The notes beneath the pieces were generated by a model that saw only the letters and a list, made by a program, of their open reading frames with translations, did not search any database and had not been told where the DNA came from. Positions 11,301 through 21,251 of a stretch of 64,000 nt of DNA are shown here, in pieces. How positions within the stretch are numbered: position 1 is the stretch's first letter; each line of letters starts with the position of its first letter. Made by a program: the position numbers and the translations under genes. The stretch is from Corticium candelabrum. Lineage: Eukaryota > Porifera > Homoscleromorpha > Homosclerophorida > Plakinidae. The stretch is from contig NC_085090.1 in the NCBI RefSeq assembly GCF_963422355.1, positions 2,535,411-2,599,410 of the forward strand, read 5' to 3'.

Positions 11301-12187
11301 CAACAATTGCAGCACAACGAAATGAACAGCAGTTTGGGCAAGTGTGGAGGAAGGCCAAAGCAATCGCTGAAGAGCTCCAAACTGAGATTAGGATGCCTAG
11401 GATGACTGCCAGAAGTAAACACAGGAGTAATGCTGGAGTGGGTACATTAGAAAGTGAGTGCCCTGAAGCTTACTTTAGAAGAAATGTGTTCTACACTTTT
11501 ATAGACCACACGGTAACGCAACTTGAAGAACGCTTTCCAAATTCTTCAGAGGGGATGTTTCTTGGGTTTAGTCTTCTTCCTAATTTTGTGCTTGACTTAA
11601 CAACTGACGACAAAGAAGCTATCACAAGATTTTTCAGTCCAGACTTGCCGAAACCAGAAACTTTCGATACTGAGATACTCATTTGGAAGAGCGAATGCTC
11701 AGAAGTTCCAAGAGCGGAACGACTAAATGCCACATTACTTGACACGCTGCAATTAGCGGATAAAGACTTTTACCCGAACGTGCATGCGATACTCAAGCTA
11801 TTGTTGACTCTACCAGTAGGGTCAGTATCTTGCGAGAGGTCGTTTTCGAAGATGAGAAGGCTTAAACATTGGTCAAGAACCACTATGGGAGAGAATAGGC
11901 TAAATGGGTTAGCTCTCATGTTTGTCCACAAGGATATGAAAATTAGCAGAGAAAATGTTCTGCAAAGATTTGATTCCACGAGACATAGAAGGATTGGACA
12001 GCTTCATCTGCCAACTGCTAACTAATCCAAGTGTAGTTTACTGTTTTTACCCTGTCAAATCAATTAAGCATATCAATATGACAGCAATAGCCTTAGGTAG
12101 TGCATATCAATAAGGAATTAATATTAATAAAAAATTAATATTAATATCAATTTGCCTCGGTAAGAAAAAATCCTGGCTACGCCACTG
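8381..12187 (+). mobile_element. Complete hAT transposon (5-bp target duplication)
   Basis: The left end starts CAGTAGCGTAGCTAGG and the reverse complement of the right end starts CAGTGGCGTAGCCAGG. GATTT flanks the element at 8376-8380 and 12188-12192. Copy B carries the uninterrupted site near 46788 (AGATGTAAACAG against AGATTTAAACAG), which confirms the boundaries. Near both ends the motif TTGCCTCGGTAGGAAAAA (left) and TTGCCTCGGTAAGAAAAA (right) occurs in the same orientation, a candidate transposase-binding subterminal repeat. The 3.8-kb element holds one spliced transposase gene with no visible break, so it may be autonomous. Confidence 0.93.
8498..12025 (+). CDS. hAT transposase, three exons, apparently intact
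   Basis: The exon model is 8498-8553, 9508-9611 and 9666-12025, with donors GG|GTAAGC and CAAG|GTAGTT and acceptors TTTTTACAG and TTGTTGCAG. Phases agree and the product is 839 residues. Exon 1 encodes MAEPPKKKRKQ, a classical basic nuclear localisation signal. A TTF-type zinc finger follows (WEEDYSWLRYSSSKDAAFCS, near residues 110-135). The hAT catalytic region has MADECTD (about 317), RGQGYDGASVMSG (about 383) and HCRSHKLNLV. The C-terminal dimerisation region has SVSCERSFSKMRRLKHW (about 775). Length and order match full-size ZMYM/TTF-type hAT proteins. This enzyme excises and reinserts the element. The large frame alone starts at a false upstream codon, and the spliced start is preferred because it supplies the NLS. 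Confidence 0.88.
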
Positions 12188-12228
12188 GATTTAAACAGTT
12201 CCCTTGATATTTTTTGAAATGTTTTTTT

Positions 12229-12236
12229 ATCATCAA

Positions 12237-12306
<70 letters not shown>
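12229..12306. repeat. ATC/TCA trinucleotide microsatellite
   Basis: A run of ATC units with one short interruption lies within R2. The copy B counterpart at 46829-46873 is shorter, showing length change since duplication. Confidence 0.95.
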
Positions 12307-12514
12307 ATTACTAGATACTGTCATTATAAAATTGACGAGGTATATATCTACATAGAGAGATCTTGTGTAGGCCCAAACTCAACAGCGAGCCTGGCATCAC
12401 TTCTAACTAAGAAGATCAGACGACACCAACTCACACTTAGTGGTCTCTATCCACAGCAAAGAATAACACCAAAAATGTATTAATTGCATTTCATGAGGTT
12501 TAATACGAATTATG

Positions 12515-13026
12515 GTAGCACCGTAAGATTGATATTGCATCCCTGGAATAGTTAAAGTTCTAATCAAGCGCCCCGCCCCATCCAAAAGTAACACAGCGTC
12601 CGATGACATCACTTGCTCATTTTCAACCAATCGAAAGTCAGTCAGAGCAACTGGACGTATCTGGGTTATTCTATTCGTTCACATGGCATCGATGAAAGAT
12701 TTCTTTAAGTGCGTGCGTGGTTTTGCATGCCTTTGGCAAGTCCAGTCAAAGAACTGCAATGATATAAGGATGAAAGAAAGCGATTGAAACTACCGCGCAG
12801 CAGCAACAAAGCAAAACGTCGTCGTTCATGTCAGTCACGAGTACACACGTGTTTACTTTGTAACGCTAGACCATTGTGTCGCAGTGTGTTCTTTGTGCGA
12901 TTGTCAGACGCAATATACTGTGTGAATGGTACAGTGCCATCGTCTTCGCTGACGCTCGTGTGAGCGTCCTTGTCAGCGTTCAGGACGCACGCAAGACGCT
13001 GTGCCAGCGTCGTATGTGAACAAGGC
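12515..13026 (+). mobile_element. Harbinger-type MITE with MADF fragment (copy A)
   Basis: This relates to the complete MITE at 39648-40173 and to 47098-47612. The right end is rich in AGCGTC/GACGCT hexamers and ends near CGTATGTGAACAAGGC. The left end is degraded. The interior encodes FFKCVRGFACLWQVQSKN and DIRMKES, matching the start of the MADF domain of the neighbouring full element, and the frame then breaks. It is best read as a deletion derivative of a related Harbinger element, mobilised in trans. It abuts the TTA target of the full element at 13027-13029. Confidence 0.72.
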
Positions 13027-13300
13027 TTAAGCCTGGTTTACAATATGACGCTGACGACGCTCGCGACGCTCGCGGGGACGCTCGCGAAGACGCTCAGGCG
13101 GGCGTCATATTGTAAACATTCGCACGTCGCGTCATGAGCGTCGTCAGCGTCGTCAGCGTCCGTGAGCGTCGTTGACGCTCAAGTTGAGACAAGTTCAACT
13201 CCAGCGTCCAAACCGGAAGTGGTCCAGCGTCTACTGGAAGCACGTGATTCTTGTCGACAAATCAGCTATCAAATCCGGGAGTGATATCCCTGAGTGAACT

Positions 13301-14191
13301 ATGGAAGAGAAGCTTATCGAAAGTGTACGTAAGTACGGCTGCCTGTGGCAAGTAAAGTCCAGGGAGTATAAAGACCTGCGTCTGAAGGAGAACTCTTGGA
13401 AAGAGGTCTCGGAAGAAACTGGGCTCCCAGCGGCAGACTGCCAGAAAGTATGGAAACGTCTTCGCGACAAGTTCGTGAGGGAAGAGAAGAAAACTAAATC
13501 AATGCGTTCTGGAGACTCGGGACCTCCCTACAGCTCATTGTGGGAGTACTTTGAGGTTCTCAGCTTCCTCCTGGACACCATAAAACATCGCCAGTAAGAA
13601 ATGATTACCACGTGTAGTTTGACAATGTACCGTATGTAGGATCGAACGGTGTTCATTGTACATTTATAGAACAGTTACCAACTTTAGTGCCCCCCTAGAT
13701 GATGGTTGCGTTCATGATGATGATGAGGAGGACAATGATGATGATAGTGAGAGGTACATTTGAATCAGTGAAATAGTAATTTTGACAACTTATTTAATCT
13801 TTTGCCTAGCATTGTAGCAGTAGACCAGTTTGAACACAACCAATCAATGACAACACGTCAGTCTACTCCGTCACCATCAGTGCCATTATCTGGAGGAGTA
13901 GTGCAAACACCTATGGGAGAAATTCGTTCCAACAGAGGCAAGGGCAAAAAGAGGAAGGTGGATGCTGAAGCTGTTGATTTAGCTATGCTTCAGTTGATCA
14001 ACGACCAGAAGAGCAATCCTACTGAGCCATCGCTAGATGAAGAAGGGCTATTTGGATTACACATTGCAGCCAAACTAAGACAGTTGTCCGACCGTGAGAA
14101 AGCAATTGCGGAGATTAAAATCGAAGAAATACTATTGGAGGCAAAATTTGGCTACCAATACCAGCAAAGCAGCCACCAATACCAGCATTGA
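13301..14191 (+). CDS. Harbinger accessory MADF-BESS DNA-binding protein
   Basis: Three exons fit in phase: 13301-13593, 13670-13753 and 13810-14191, giving 252 residues. Residues 5-95 are a MADF (Myb/SANT-like) domain: LIESVRKYGCLWQVKSREYK, then LKENSWKEVSEE, then QKVWKRLRDKFVRE. A short acidic exon 2 (DDDEEDNDDDSE) follows. The C-terminus has a BESS-like motif (FGLHIAAKLRQLSDREKAIA, ILLEAKFG). In PIF/Harbinger elements the Myb-like partner binds the ends and helps bring the transposase into the nucleus; that role is inferred from family knowledge. The gene converges on the transposase gene within the same element. No stop or frameshift was seen. The start was chosen because it is the first ATG before the domain. 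Confidence 0.88.
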
Positions 14192-14335
14192 GCAACCACG
14201 CATATCTGGGCTCTCTTCGTTTAACCAGATGTTTGAATTGAAGCATCTGTATGGTCCTTTAACCGGCTTTTTTAAAAGCCACAAAATCATCAAAGAGAGC
14301 TGATCTAAAGACTGAAGTCTACATTACCTAGAAGT

Positions 14336-14337
<2 letters not shown>

Positions 14338-14402
<65 letters not shown>
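14338..14402. repeat. CA microsatellite
   Basis: An uninterrupted CA run lies between the convergent genes of the Harbinger element, followed by a GA-rich tract. Confidence 0.97.
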
Positions 14403-14405
<3 letters not shown>

Positions 14406-14606
14406 GGAGAAAGAGAGAAACAGACACAAAAGCAGAGAGTTGTATTTTCAACTGATGCTTGTTCACCCTTCTTATTAGGTAAATGGTGCATTAATTCAAT
14501 CAGATGCAGGGTGGGCACATTGATGTGATAGGGAACTGAACATACAGTACAGGTTTCGATAATACCAGCAAAATAGCTGGTGAAAGCCCCAAAACACATA
14601 TCATGG

Positions 14607-16207
14607 CTAGTATTCTGTACGATGGATGTGGTGGTACTGCCATGTCACCTCTCCTTCAGAGGACATAAAGTAGTCGCGAATAGTGTCCCTACATGTAGCT
14701 GCAGATCTACTATACATATTGCTTCCTACAGAGCCTATCCTGCTCAATCCATTATCACCATCCACCTCACTTCTCCAGGCTCCTTCAGTGACGTTCCCTG
14801 CTCCATCCTCTGCATCACTAAATCCGCGTGGGCAGTAAACTGTTGACTCAGTAGTTCGCAGGTAGTTGTGTAGGGCTATTGCTGCTTGGGTGAAAAGCAC
14901 TACGTGATCTGGAGAAGCAATTATCGGCCTCCTAAAGAGACGCCATCTGGCAGCCAGGATACCAAAACTGTTCTCAATGACTCTTCTGGAACGGCTCAAG
15001 CGATAGTTAAACACTGCCTCAGGATCAGCCAAATTTCTCCCAGGATACGGACGAAGCATATTGCGCTGAAGTGGAAAAGCTTCGTCTCCCACAAACGCAA
15101 ATGGTACCTCAATGGCGGTACCGGGTAGAGTTGTAGGTGATGGTAAGCCAAGTTTGCCTGCATCTAGTGCTCTGCCAAATTCTGAATTTGAAAGAACACC
15201 TCCATCACTATGTCGACCAGAATTTCCAATGTCGACGAAAATAAACCTGTAATGTGCATCGCACACTGCCATTAGAACAACTGAGTGTCCTCCCTTGTAA
15301 TTGTAATACGATGATCCCGAAGAAGCGGGAGCTTGTATAGATATGTGTTTGCCATCAATAGCTCCCACACAGTTTGGGAAATTCCAGAGCTTTGAAAATT
15401 CTCTGGCAATGCCCTTCCAATCCTCTTCACTTGATGGTCCTTTCACATATTCAGGCTGAAGAACTTGCCACAGTGCAGCACATGTTTCTCGAATGATGTG
15501 GCAAACAGTTGCACGGCCAACTCTGAAGCTGAAAGAAACTGACACTTGGGAGTTGCCAGTGGCCAAGTAACGTAAAGTCAAAGCCAATCTAAAAAATTTA
15601 AAGAATTACTTCTTCTGATGCTGTATCACTATAGTGGACAAGCAGACAGACAGACATACAGACAGACAGAGAGAGACTGGCAGCTAAACAATCAGATAGA
15701 CAAACAAAATGGGACACTGCGATAGAACAGTGGTTAGCTGTTTGCTTGTACTCTAGATTCGAAAATTTGCTTGACAGATAGATCAACAAAGAGGCAGACA
15801 GATAGACAGATAGACAGAGAGACAGGCAGGCAGGCAGACATACAGACAAACAGACAGACACACACCCACACACAGACTGTAATGAAAGAACTATGTACAC
15901 AGGAATACCTTTCTCCAGGTGAGATCTCCGGCCGATAGACGCTTTGATATGATCTTCTTTTCAAAGCAGGAGCTACCTTTGCTACCAGAGCATCAAAAGT
16001 TTCCCTAGACATTCTCAAGAAGCGGTAATGACTCTCTGCATCCTGCAGCCTCATTTCTGCTAGCAGATTGTGATAGTCCCCGTGCTCTCTCCTTCTTTGA
16101 AAAATGGTTCTCACCCATTTTCGGCGGCGGCGGCGGCTAGCTTCCCGAGCCCTTCGAGTGCGCCTACGGTACACTAGCAGTAGAAGGAGCAAGTCTTTTC
16201 TATCCAT
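14607..16207 (-). CDS. PIF/Harbinger DDE transposase, two exons
   Basis: On the minus strand exon 1 runs 16207 to 15909 (donor AAAG|GTATTC) and exon 2 runs 15588 to 14607 (acceptor TTTTTTAG), in phase, giving 426 residues. Exon 1 begins MDRKDLLLLLLVYRRR and carries a strongly basic stretch (RRTRRAREASRRRRRKW), then the helix-rich RFLRMSRETFDAL region. Exon 2 holds the DDE_Tnp_4 nuclease: VGAIDGKHISIQAP (first D), VDIGNSGRHSDGG (second D), VGDEAFPL and RRVIENSFGILAARWR (catalytic E region). The upstream frame runs into the terminal repeat without a stop, so the ATG at 16207 is taken as start. The intron holds CAGA-type microsatellite. No inactivating change was seen, so the element is potentially autonomous. 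Confidence 0.9.
15640..15872. repeat. CAGA/GATA-type imperfect microsatellite in intron
   Basis: Two blocks of CAGACAGA and GATAGACA units lie in the single intron of the Harbinger transposase gene. They add open frame rich in Cys, Leu and Ser on the minus strand, which is not real coding sequence. Confidence 0.8.
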
Positions 16208-16399
16208 GTAATAAGATGGTGGTGAGCATGCGCGTAGTGTCTCTGTGACGCCCAAGTGACGCTCATCGAGAGGTATTGTAAATGGTACAGCGTCACCGGC
16301 AGCGTTTTGACACCTACCCAGCGTCTTCGCCAGCGTCTTCGCGAGCGTCCCCGCGAGCGTCGCGAGCGTCGTCAGCGTCATATTGTAAACCAGGCTTTA

Positions 16400-17136
16400 G
16401 GCTGGATTTACAATATGCAAACGCTTGAGCGTCGCGTCGCGTCGTAAAAATTCAAATTGTAAATGGTCTGCGCGAAGCGACGCATCCGAATAGAACCGAG
16501 TCCTATTTCAGCGTCGAACCGGAAGTCGGAGCACGTCGCGTCGGAAGTGGCGATTTAGATTTTAACCAATCACAGCCAAGTAGAAGTGAACGTGGTTGCT
16601 TCGTGAGTAATGGCTACCGATATGTTGGACGTCGAGCGGTTGATAGAGCGTGTGCGCAGCTGTCTTTGCTTGTGGAAGGTCAACTACCAAGGATACAAGA
16701 ACCTGTGTGCACAAGAAAACGCTTGGAAGTGGATTTCCAGTGAGTTGGGTGTCTCGGCAGAACTCTAACAAAGAAATGGAAAAGTCTCCGAGACAGATAC
16801 GAGAGGGAGCTTAAAATTCTTCAGAAGAAACGTTTGTCGGGGACCGGAGGTCCACCGCCAACATCGTCGTGGGTTTTCTTCACTGTAATGACTTTTCTGG
16901 ACATTTCCGTGAAGCACAGAACGTAATTACTAGTACCATAATTCTTCTCTTTTTCTTGTATGTTTCCGTGTCTCTGCCTGTCAGCTTTGATATGGCTGCA
17001 TGCCCGTCAGTGGATCTGTCTGTACAAACCGAATAAACAGCAATTTTTCATTGCTGGAAAGTCAACAACAGGAGAACCAGCCAGGAGGGTAAGAGCCAGC
17101 CAACAGAGAGTAAACCCTACGACAGTGATGAGACAG
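16400..17136 (+). mobile_element. Left part of a second Harbinger-like element
   Basis: Directly after the TTA at 16397-16399 comes GGCTGGATTTACAATATGC, resembling the Harbinger terminal sequence AGCCTGGTTTACAATATGAC. GCGTC-rich subterminal sequence and a MADF gene remnant follow. The copy B equivalent starts at 47616. No right end was identified, because the sequence runs into the Gypsy-like remnant and the gap. Confidence 0.6.
16610..16926 (+). pseudogene. MADF domain pseudogene
   Basis: The ATG at 16610 opens MATDMLDVERLIERVRSCLC, then LWKVNYQGYKNL and AQENAWKWISSELG, the first half of a MADF domain. A stop follows after VSAEL. A second frame continues the domain with KKWKSLRDRYEREL, SGTGG and a FFTVMTFLDISVKHRT ending, up to TAA at 16924. 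One small indel near 16765 therefore splits it. It is related to the intact MADF protein at 13301-14191 but clearly divergent. Copy B at 47840-48157 has the same break plus another stop, so the break predates the R2 duplication. Confidence 0.75.
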
Positions 17137-17336
17137 NNNNNNNNNNNNNNNNNNNNNNNNNNNNNNNNNNNNNNNNNNNNNNNNNNNNNNNNNNNNNNNN
17201 NNNNNNNNNNNNNNNNNNNNNNNNNNNNNNNNNNNNNNNNNNNNNNNNNNNNNNNNNNNNNNNNNNNNNNNNNNNNNNNNNNNNNNNNNNNNNNNNNNNN
17301 NNNNNNNNNNNNNNNNNNNNNNNNNNNNNNNNNNNN
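17137..17336. other. Assembly gap of exactly 200 N
   Basis: A run of 200 N. Flanks correspond to copy B positions 48546 and 49305, so copy B holds 758 bp across this interval, including a TA microsatellite. The 200 is therefore probably a placeholder rather than a measured length. Confidence 0.95.
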
Positions 17337-18420
17337 ACAAGGCCGATCCAGTACTAAGGAAAGCTAATCAGTTACCCTTACGAGGATGGAGAGGCAATGT
17401 AGAAACAAGTTTACGACCTTATGTAAAACGAGAAAACGGGAATTCAAGATGTGTCTCTGATGTGTGGTAAAGAGTAGTGCTTCCACCTAATCTACGGAAA
17501 AGAGTCTTTGAAGAACTATCCTCTAGAGCAAGCGGTATAAAAGCGTCGGCTAGAAACTATAACTATAGTAGCCGAATTTGTCTATGATACTGAAAGATAC
17601 CAGTAGATGTTGTGAAGCATGTCAGTCGCAAAGAAACAAGCCGGTAGCTAGAGTCTCTCACACATCGTTATACCCACTTAATCCCTGGGAGAAAGCACAT
17701 GCCGATTTTGCTGAGATAGGAGGGCAAAACTATAATTATGGTTGCTTACTTGAAATGGTTAGAAGTGCAAGAAATGAGGACCAACACCACAACAAGCAAA
17801 ACAATTGAGGTGACGCGCAGAGTGTGTAGCTACCATGGGTTGCCGCAACGACTATTTGCCGACAATTGGCCATAATTAATTCCGGTCATCGACGTTCCAA
17901 GATTTCATAAAGAGAAGTGACATAAAGAATCAACTTACACAGCTGTATCATTCCCACAGTAACGGTTAAGCTGAACGTATGGTGCAAGTATTCAAGCGAT
18001 CGATGGAAGGAAGAGTGGCAGGAAAATCTATTCAGCACCAAATATTGTTATTGAGCTATTAGACAACCCCTAATTCAGCTACGGATAAAGAAAACTTTAG
18101 AATTACTAATGAGGAAAATATTCAGAACAAGGTTGAGTCTGGTAAAGACATTAGAAGGCTGAAAATCAGGGAAGCAAAGTAGAAAGAGCAGATTGCAGCG
18201 ACAGTCAATAATGGGAATAGATGCCTAGAGAGCAAGTAGCAATCTGGAATCCGAGAAAAGAGCCGTGGGAAATGGTTGCCGGAACCATTGTCCAACAGTT
18301 GGAACCATGCAACTATCTGTTCAATGTAGATGGCATTACAGGATATGTTCACCTGAACCACATTGTGGTAAGTTACATCAGAAGAGTACGAGGAGACATC
18401 CAAGAGTACCAAAGATAATT
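17337..18420 (+). pseudogene. Decayed Gypsy-like pol (integrase region), copy A
   Basis: Several broken frames carry pieces of an LTR-retrotransposon integrase. CEACQSQRNKPVARVSH, with the following HADFAEIGG, matches the zinc-binding end and the start of the catalytic core. Later pieces in other frames include a CHGLPQRLF-type stretch. The last frame (18221-18418: PWEMVAGTIVQQLEPCNYLF, VDGITGYVHLNHIVVSYIRR) resembles the C-terminal end of such pol proteins. Many stops and frameshifts show long-term decay. Copy B (49120-50475) has the same layout with different lesions. Confidence 0.7.
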
Positions 18421-18545
18421 GTACCAGATATTCTAACCACTAATGATAGTGCTGTACTAAACAGCACACCACCAGTATACCTAATCAACACGTGACCTTA
18501 CACGTACAAGACAAGAGTCGCTAGCTACCGATAAAAATATACTAA

Positions 18546-19020
18546 AGTCTGTTCGATTATTGGAGAGGACGTGGGAACTGTGGTTAATAGATAAAGAATT
18601 GACGAGCAAAGTTGGGCGTTGTTAATTCCGGTTAGTGAAATAACCGGTTCCAATTAGCGAAGAACTTAGGTTCAAAGGTTCAACCAATGCTTCGACTACA
18701 TAAGCTTGCTAGCTACAGCTGTTTTGCTTATCAATCCATAGTTCAAAGTACCTCCCAGTCAGGTTATAAGTAGTGGGCGTTATAGCGGTGGCTTGAAGTT
18801 ATCAGACACCTGGTTAATGCAAGAGGAGGGCCGGGCCAAGCGCTTGTCATACAGGAAGTTACAAATTGTGTCTAAATAAAGAACCAATCGGAGTATTCAC
18901 TAACTCATCTGGAACCTCCTCCTTGTGAGCTTTCCAATAATGTTGGAATCAACCTGCTAGGACGTCCGCTTCAAGAGATACGGGGGTTTTCCCACGTCCT
19001 CTCCAATAATCGAAAAGACT
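18546..19020. repeat. 32-bp inverted repeats flanking 411 bp
   Basis: The arm at 18546-18577 (containing GATTATTGGAGAGGACGTGG) is matched by its reverse complement at 18989-19020 with a single mismatch. The left arm is also present in copy B (about 50489-50520), where the right arm is missing. This is either a small inverted-repeat element or a terminus shared with the old Gypsy-like element. Confidence 0.7.
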
Positions 19021-19590
19021 TTATCTGAAATGACTACAGGAGATCAGCAGAGCCGGTATCCGAAGAGATTGAATCGCCGTCCCCTGTCAGGTATCGGAAA
19101 ACTAGGCGATTGGAGTGTGGTGGAGCGACTGCTAGAGAGACTGAGTACTAATTAGGTAAGAAAGACTATATAGCTGTTGAGAAGTCCAGTCTACGAGTGG
19201 TCTACTCTTGTCTCTCGTAGCGAGCTGATAAAATTGCTGTGTTCGAATACACTAATCAATAGTACAAATCCAAAAAGGTACAATTATAACAAGCATCAAT
19301 AGCAAATATGCGCTTGTCATGTTTGGCTATATTTTGTCGGTTTTGCGCCATTGCTCTAACAAGGGAGAATTCTATTTCATGACTATCCCTAATATATTTA
19401 ACAAACAAGGCTACAGGTAGATATATGAATCCAGTTACTGTTTCTTCCCAAAGACGAGTTGAACCGAGAGGCCATGCAAAATCTTTAGCGCAATTGGTAT
19501 AAAGAAATGTCTACTTGGCTACGCATGGACAAGCACTCCGTACGCTTCAGCCATATTCCTATCACGTTACTCTCAATTTCTAACTATCCC

Positions 19591-19653
<63 letters not shown>

Positions 19654-20207
19654 GTAACCTTCCATCCCGTCACTAAAATCAAGATGACCAGATACGTATG
19701 TTACGTTGGACATTGCAAAAAAGCATCCAAGAGACTGAAGACAGGTTTCAGAATTCGACATAGTGCTTTGTCTCGGTGCCATAATTCAGGTACATTTACA
19801 CAAAGTAAATACTTTATAAATATAAGATTAAAAGTTAAGACCCCGCTAAAACCGTACAAACAAACACAAAATAGAAACTGCTAGCGTAACAAGGGAGCAT
19901 CCATCATGACATATCGTGGCAACTGCGAATTCTATTAAAGTCCAGGATGTGTTATTGGAACAATGTACGTCTGATAAACTCGCGTCGTTGCGCACGCTGA
20001 TAGAGATTGCACAAATGGCAAGCACTTAGTGCATTTAGTGACGTCAGTGGGCGGTCTGAAACCAGTCTCTCTACGGCGAAGATTGACTTTCCGGAGAATG
20101 ACGAGGGTACAGAAAGACTGGGTTGAGTCTAACGTAGAGGTGCCGGACACCGCCCACAATGCAGATCGTCATCTCTCGTTAGTATGATAGCTACTGCCTC
20201 GAAGTTT
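19021..20207. other. Stretch without recognised gene; TA repeat
   Basis: A TA microsatellite spans about 19594-19652. A short frame beginning MTRYVCYVGHCKKASKR near 19684 and ending at a donor-like AG|GTACAT has spaced Cys residues but does not form a recognisable zinc finger. Nothing else is supported. Confidence 0.45.
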
Positions 20208-20880
20208 TAGACCCATTTTCGGGTAACATGCAACAAGAAAAAGATCGAGAAATCGCTTTTGTCGTTCAAAGCAAGCTATCTCAAACTGGGAAATGGTTAA
20301 TTGTGGATAGAGGCACGATTACAAGTTGGCGTAGATGTGTCTGCAGGCTGGCGTGAATTCGTGAGCAAGCACCTCCAGATGAGCTCGCTTACGATTCACC
20401 GCGCATGCGCAGACACACCCACGGAAACTTAAAATTGTGCGTTTACTCATACATTTATCCATTTACCAGTTTGAGATAACATGCTGTTGAATGACAAAGC
20501 GATTTCTCGATCTTTTCCTTGTTGCACGTGACCCAAAAATGAGTGGAGCACAGAGCGCGCACTAGCACGATGGCATCCGGACAGACGTCTACCATGTATG
20601 AAGTTGTTGACTAGCTTATCAGTGTATCAACGCATACATCCGACTTGCAGTTGTAGAATTTCTGTCGGAAAAAAGACATCGCTACCAGCGCAACGAATCT
20701 AGCTACCATGTAAACATGCATCTGCGCTGCCGGCGGCGTCCTGCACCTCTATGGCTTATTTTAAGCTCCGAGTATCAGATGCCATCACGTGATTCTCTGT
20801 GCTCCACCTATTTCCAGCTCACTTTCAACTAGAAAACGATCGAGAAAGGACTTTGTCGTTCAACAGCAAGCTGTCTCAAA
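20208..20880. repeat. Nested fold-back (long inverted repeat) element
   Basis: A roughly 90-bp segment at 20211-20300 (containing AAGATCGAGAAATCGCTTTT) returns as an imperfect reverse complement at 20452-20545. A third related block in the first orientation lies at about 20827-20880. An outer pair, GGAGCACAGAG at about 20540 and CTCTGTGCTCC at about 20797, extends a second overlapping palindrome. The result can pair in two alternative hairpins. It resembles a MITE or fold-back transposon lying about 370 bp upstream of the CARD-Kelch start codon. Confidence 0.75.
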
Positions 20881-21251
20881 ATGGTAAATGGTAAATGTGT
20901 GGATTAAGAACCTAACACACTTGTCGTTAGCTTTTCCGAAATGTCAAGTACTAGGAGGAGCGAAACTGCCGTGGCGGACAAGAACAGAATTCACATTTCT
21001 CTCTAGACTAGGATTAGAGGCTGTATGTCGTAGAAAGTGGTTCACCCTAAGATGTTCGCTTGTTCTGCTTCGATAGGACACAACTTGAAATCGCGCACGT
21101 TTTCAAGAATGCGTGTGTGTGTCTGCGCGTGCGCGATGAATCGTGAGCTGGAATCTTTAACACCGACTGAATTTAACGCGACACATGAGCAGTTACACCA
21201 ATTGACATGCGCAGTAGATTTGGGGTCTAGGTGAGTTGTTGGTGTTGCGTC

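Larger units (their letters stand above)
13030..16396. mobile_element. Complete PIF/Harbinger transposon
   Basis: The terminal inverted repeats begin AGCCTGGTTTACAATATGAC, and the first 65 bases of each end are identical by eye. TTA flanks the element (13027-13029 and 16397-16399), the usual Harbinger target. Copy B shows the empty site as a single TTA at 47613-47615 between the same flanks. Two convergent genes lie inside: a MADF/BESS DNA-binding protein on + and a DDE nuclease on -. Both spliced models are open from start to stop. Intact genes and perfect ends indicate a recent insertion by a probably active family. Confidence 0.95.
8106..18590 (+). repeat. Dispersed repeat R2, copy A (interrupted)
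   Basis: The segments 8106-8380, 12193-13026 and 16400-18590 realign in order with 46510-50537 (copy B). The two long interruptions are a hAT element (8381-12187) and a PIF/Harbinger element (13030-16396), both absent from copy B. The shared unit carries a TCA microsatellite, a MADF-containing MITE, a second Harbinger-like end with a MADF pseudogene, and a decayed Gypsy-like pol region. Homology stops near 18590 in A and 50537 in B. Confidence 0.88.

Noticed and set aside
14336-14402. Regular short repeats as a CRISPR array
   Set aside because: Simple dinucleotide repeats without spacers, in a eukaryotic context.
15734-16381. Minus-strand frame of 215 residues read as one gene
   Set aside because: Its start lies in the terminal repeat and its end in an intronic microsatellite. 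Only the middle is exon 1 of the Harbinger transposase.
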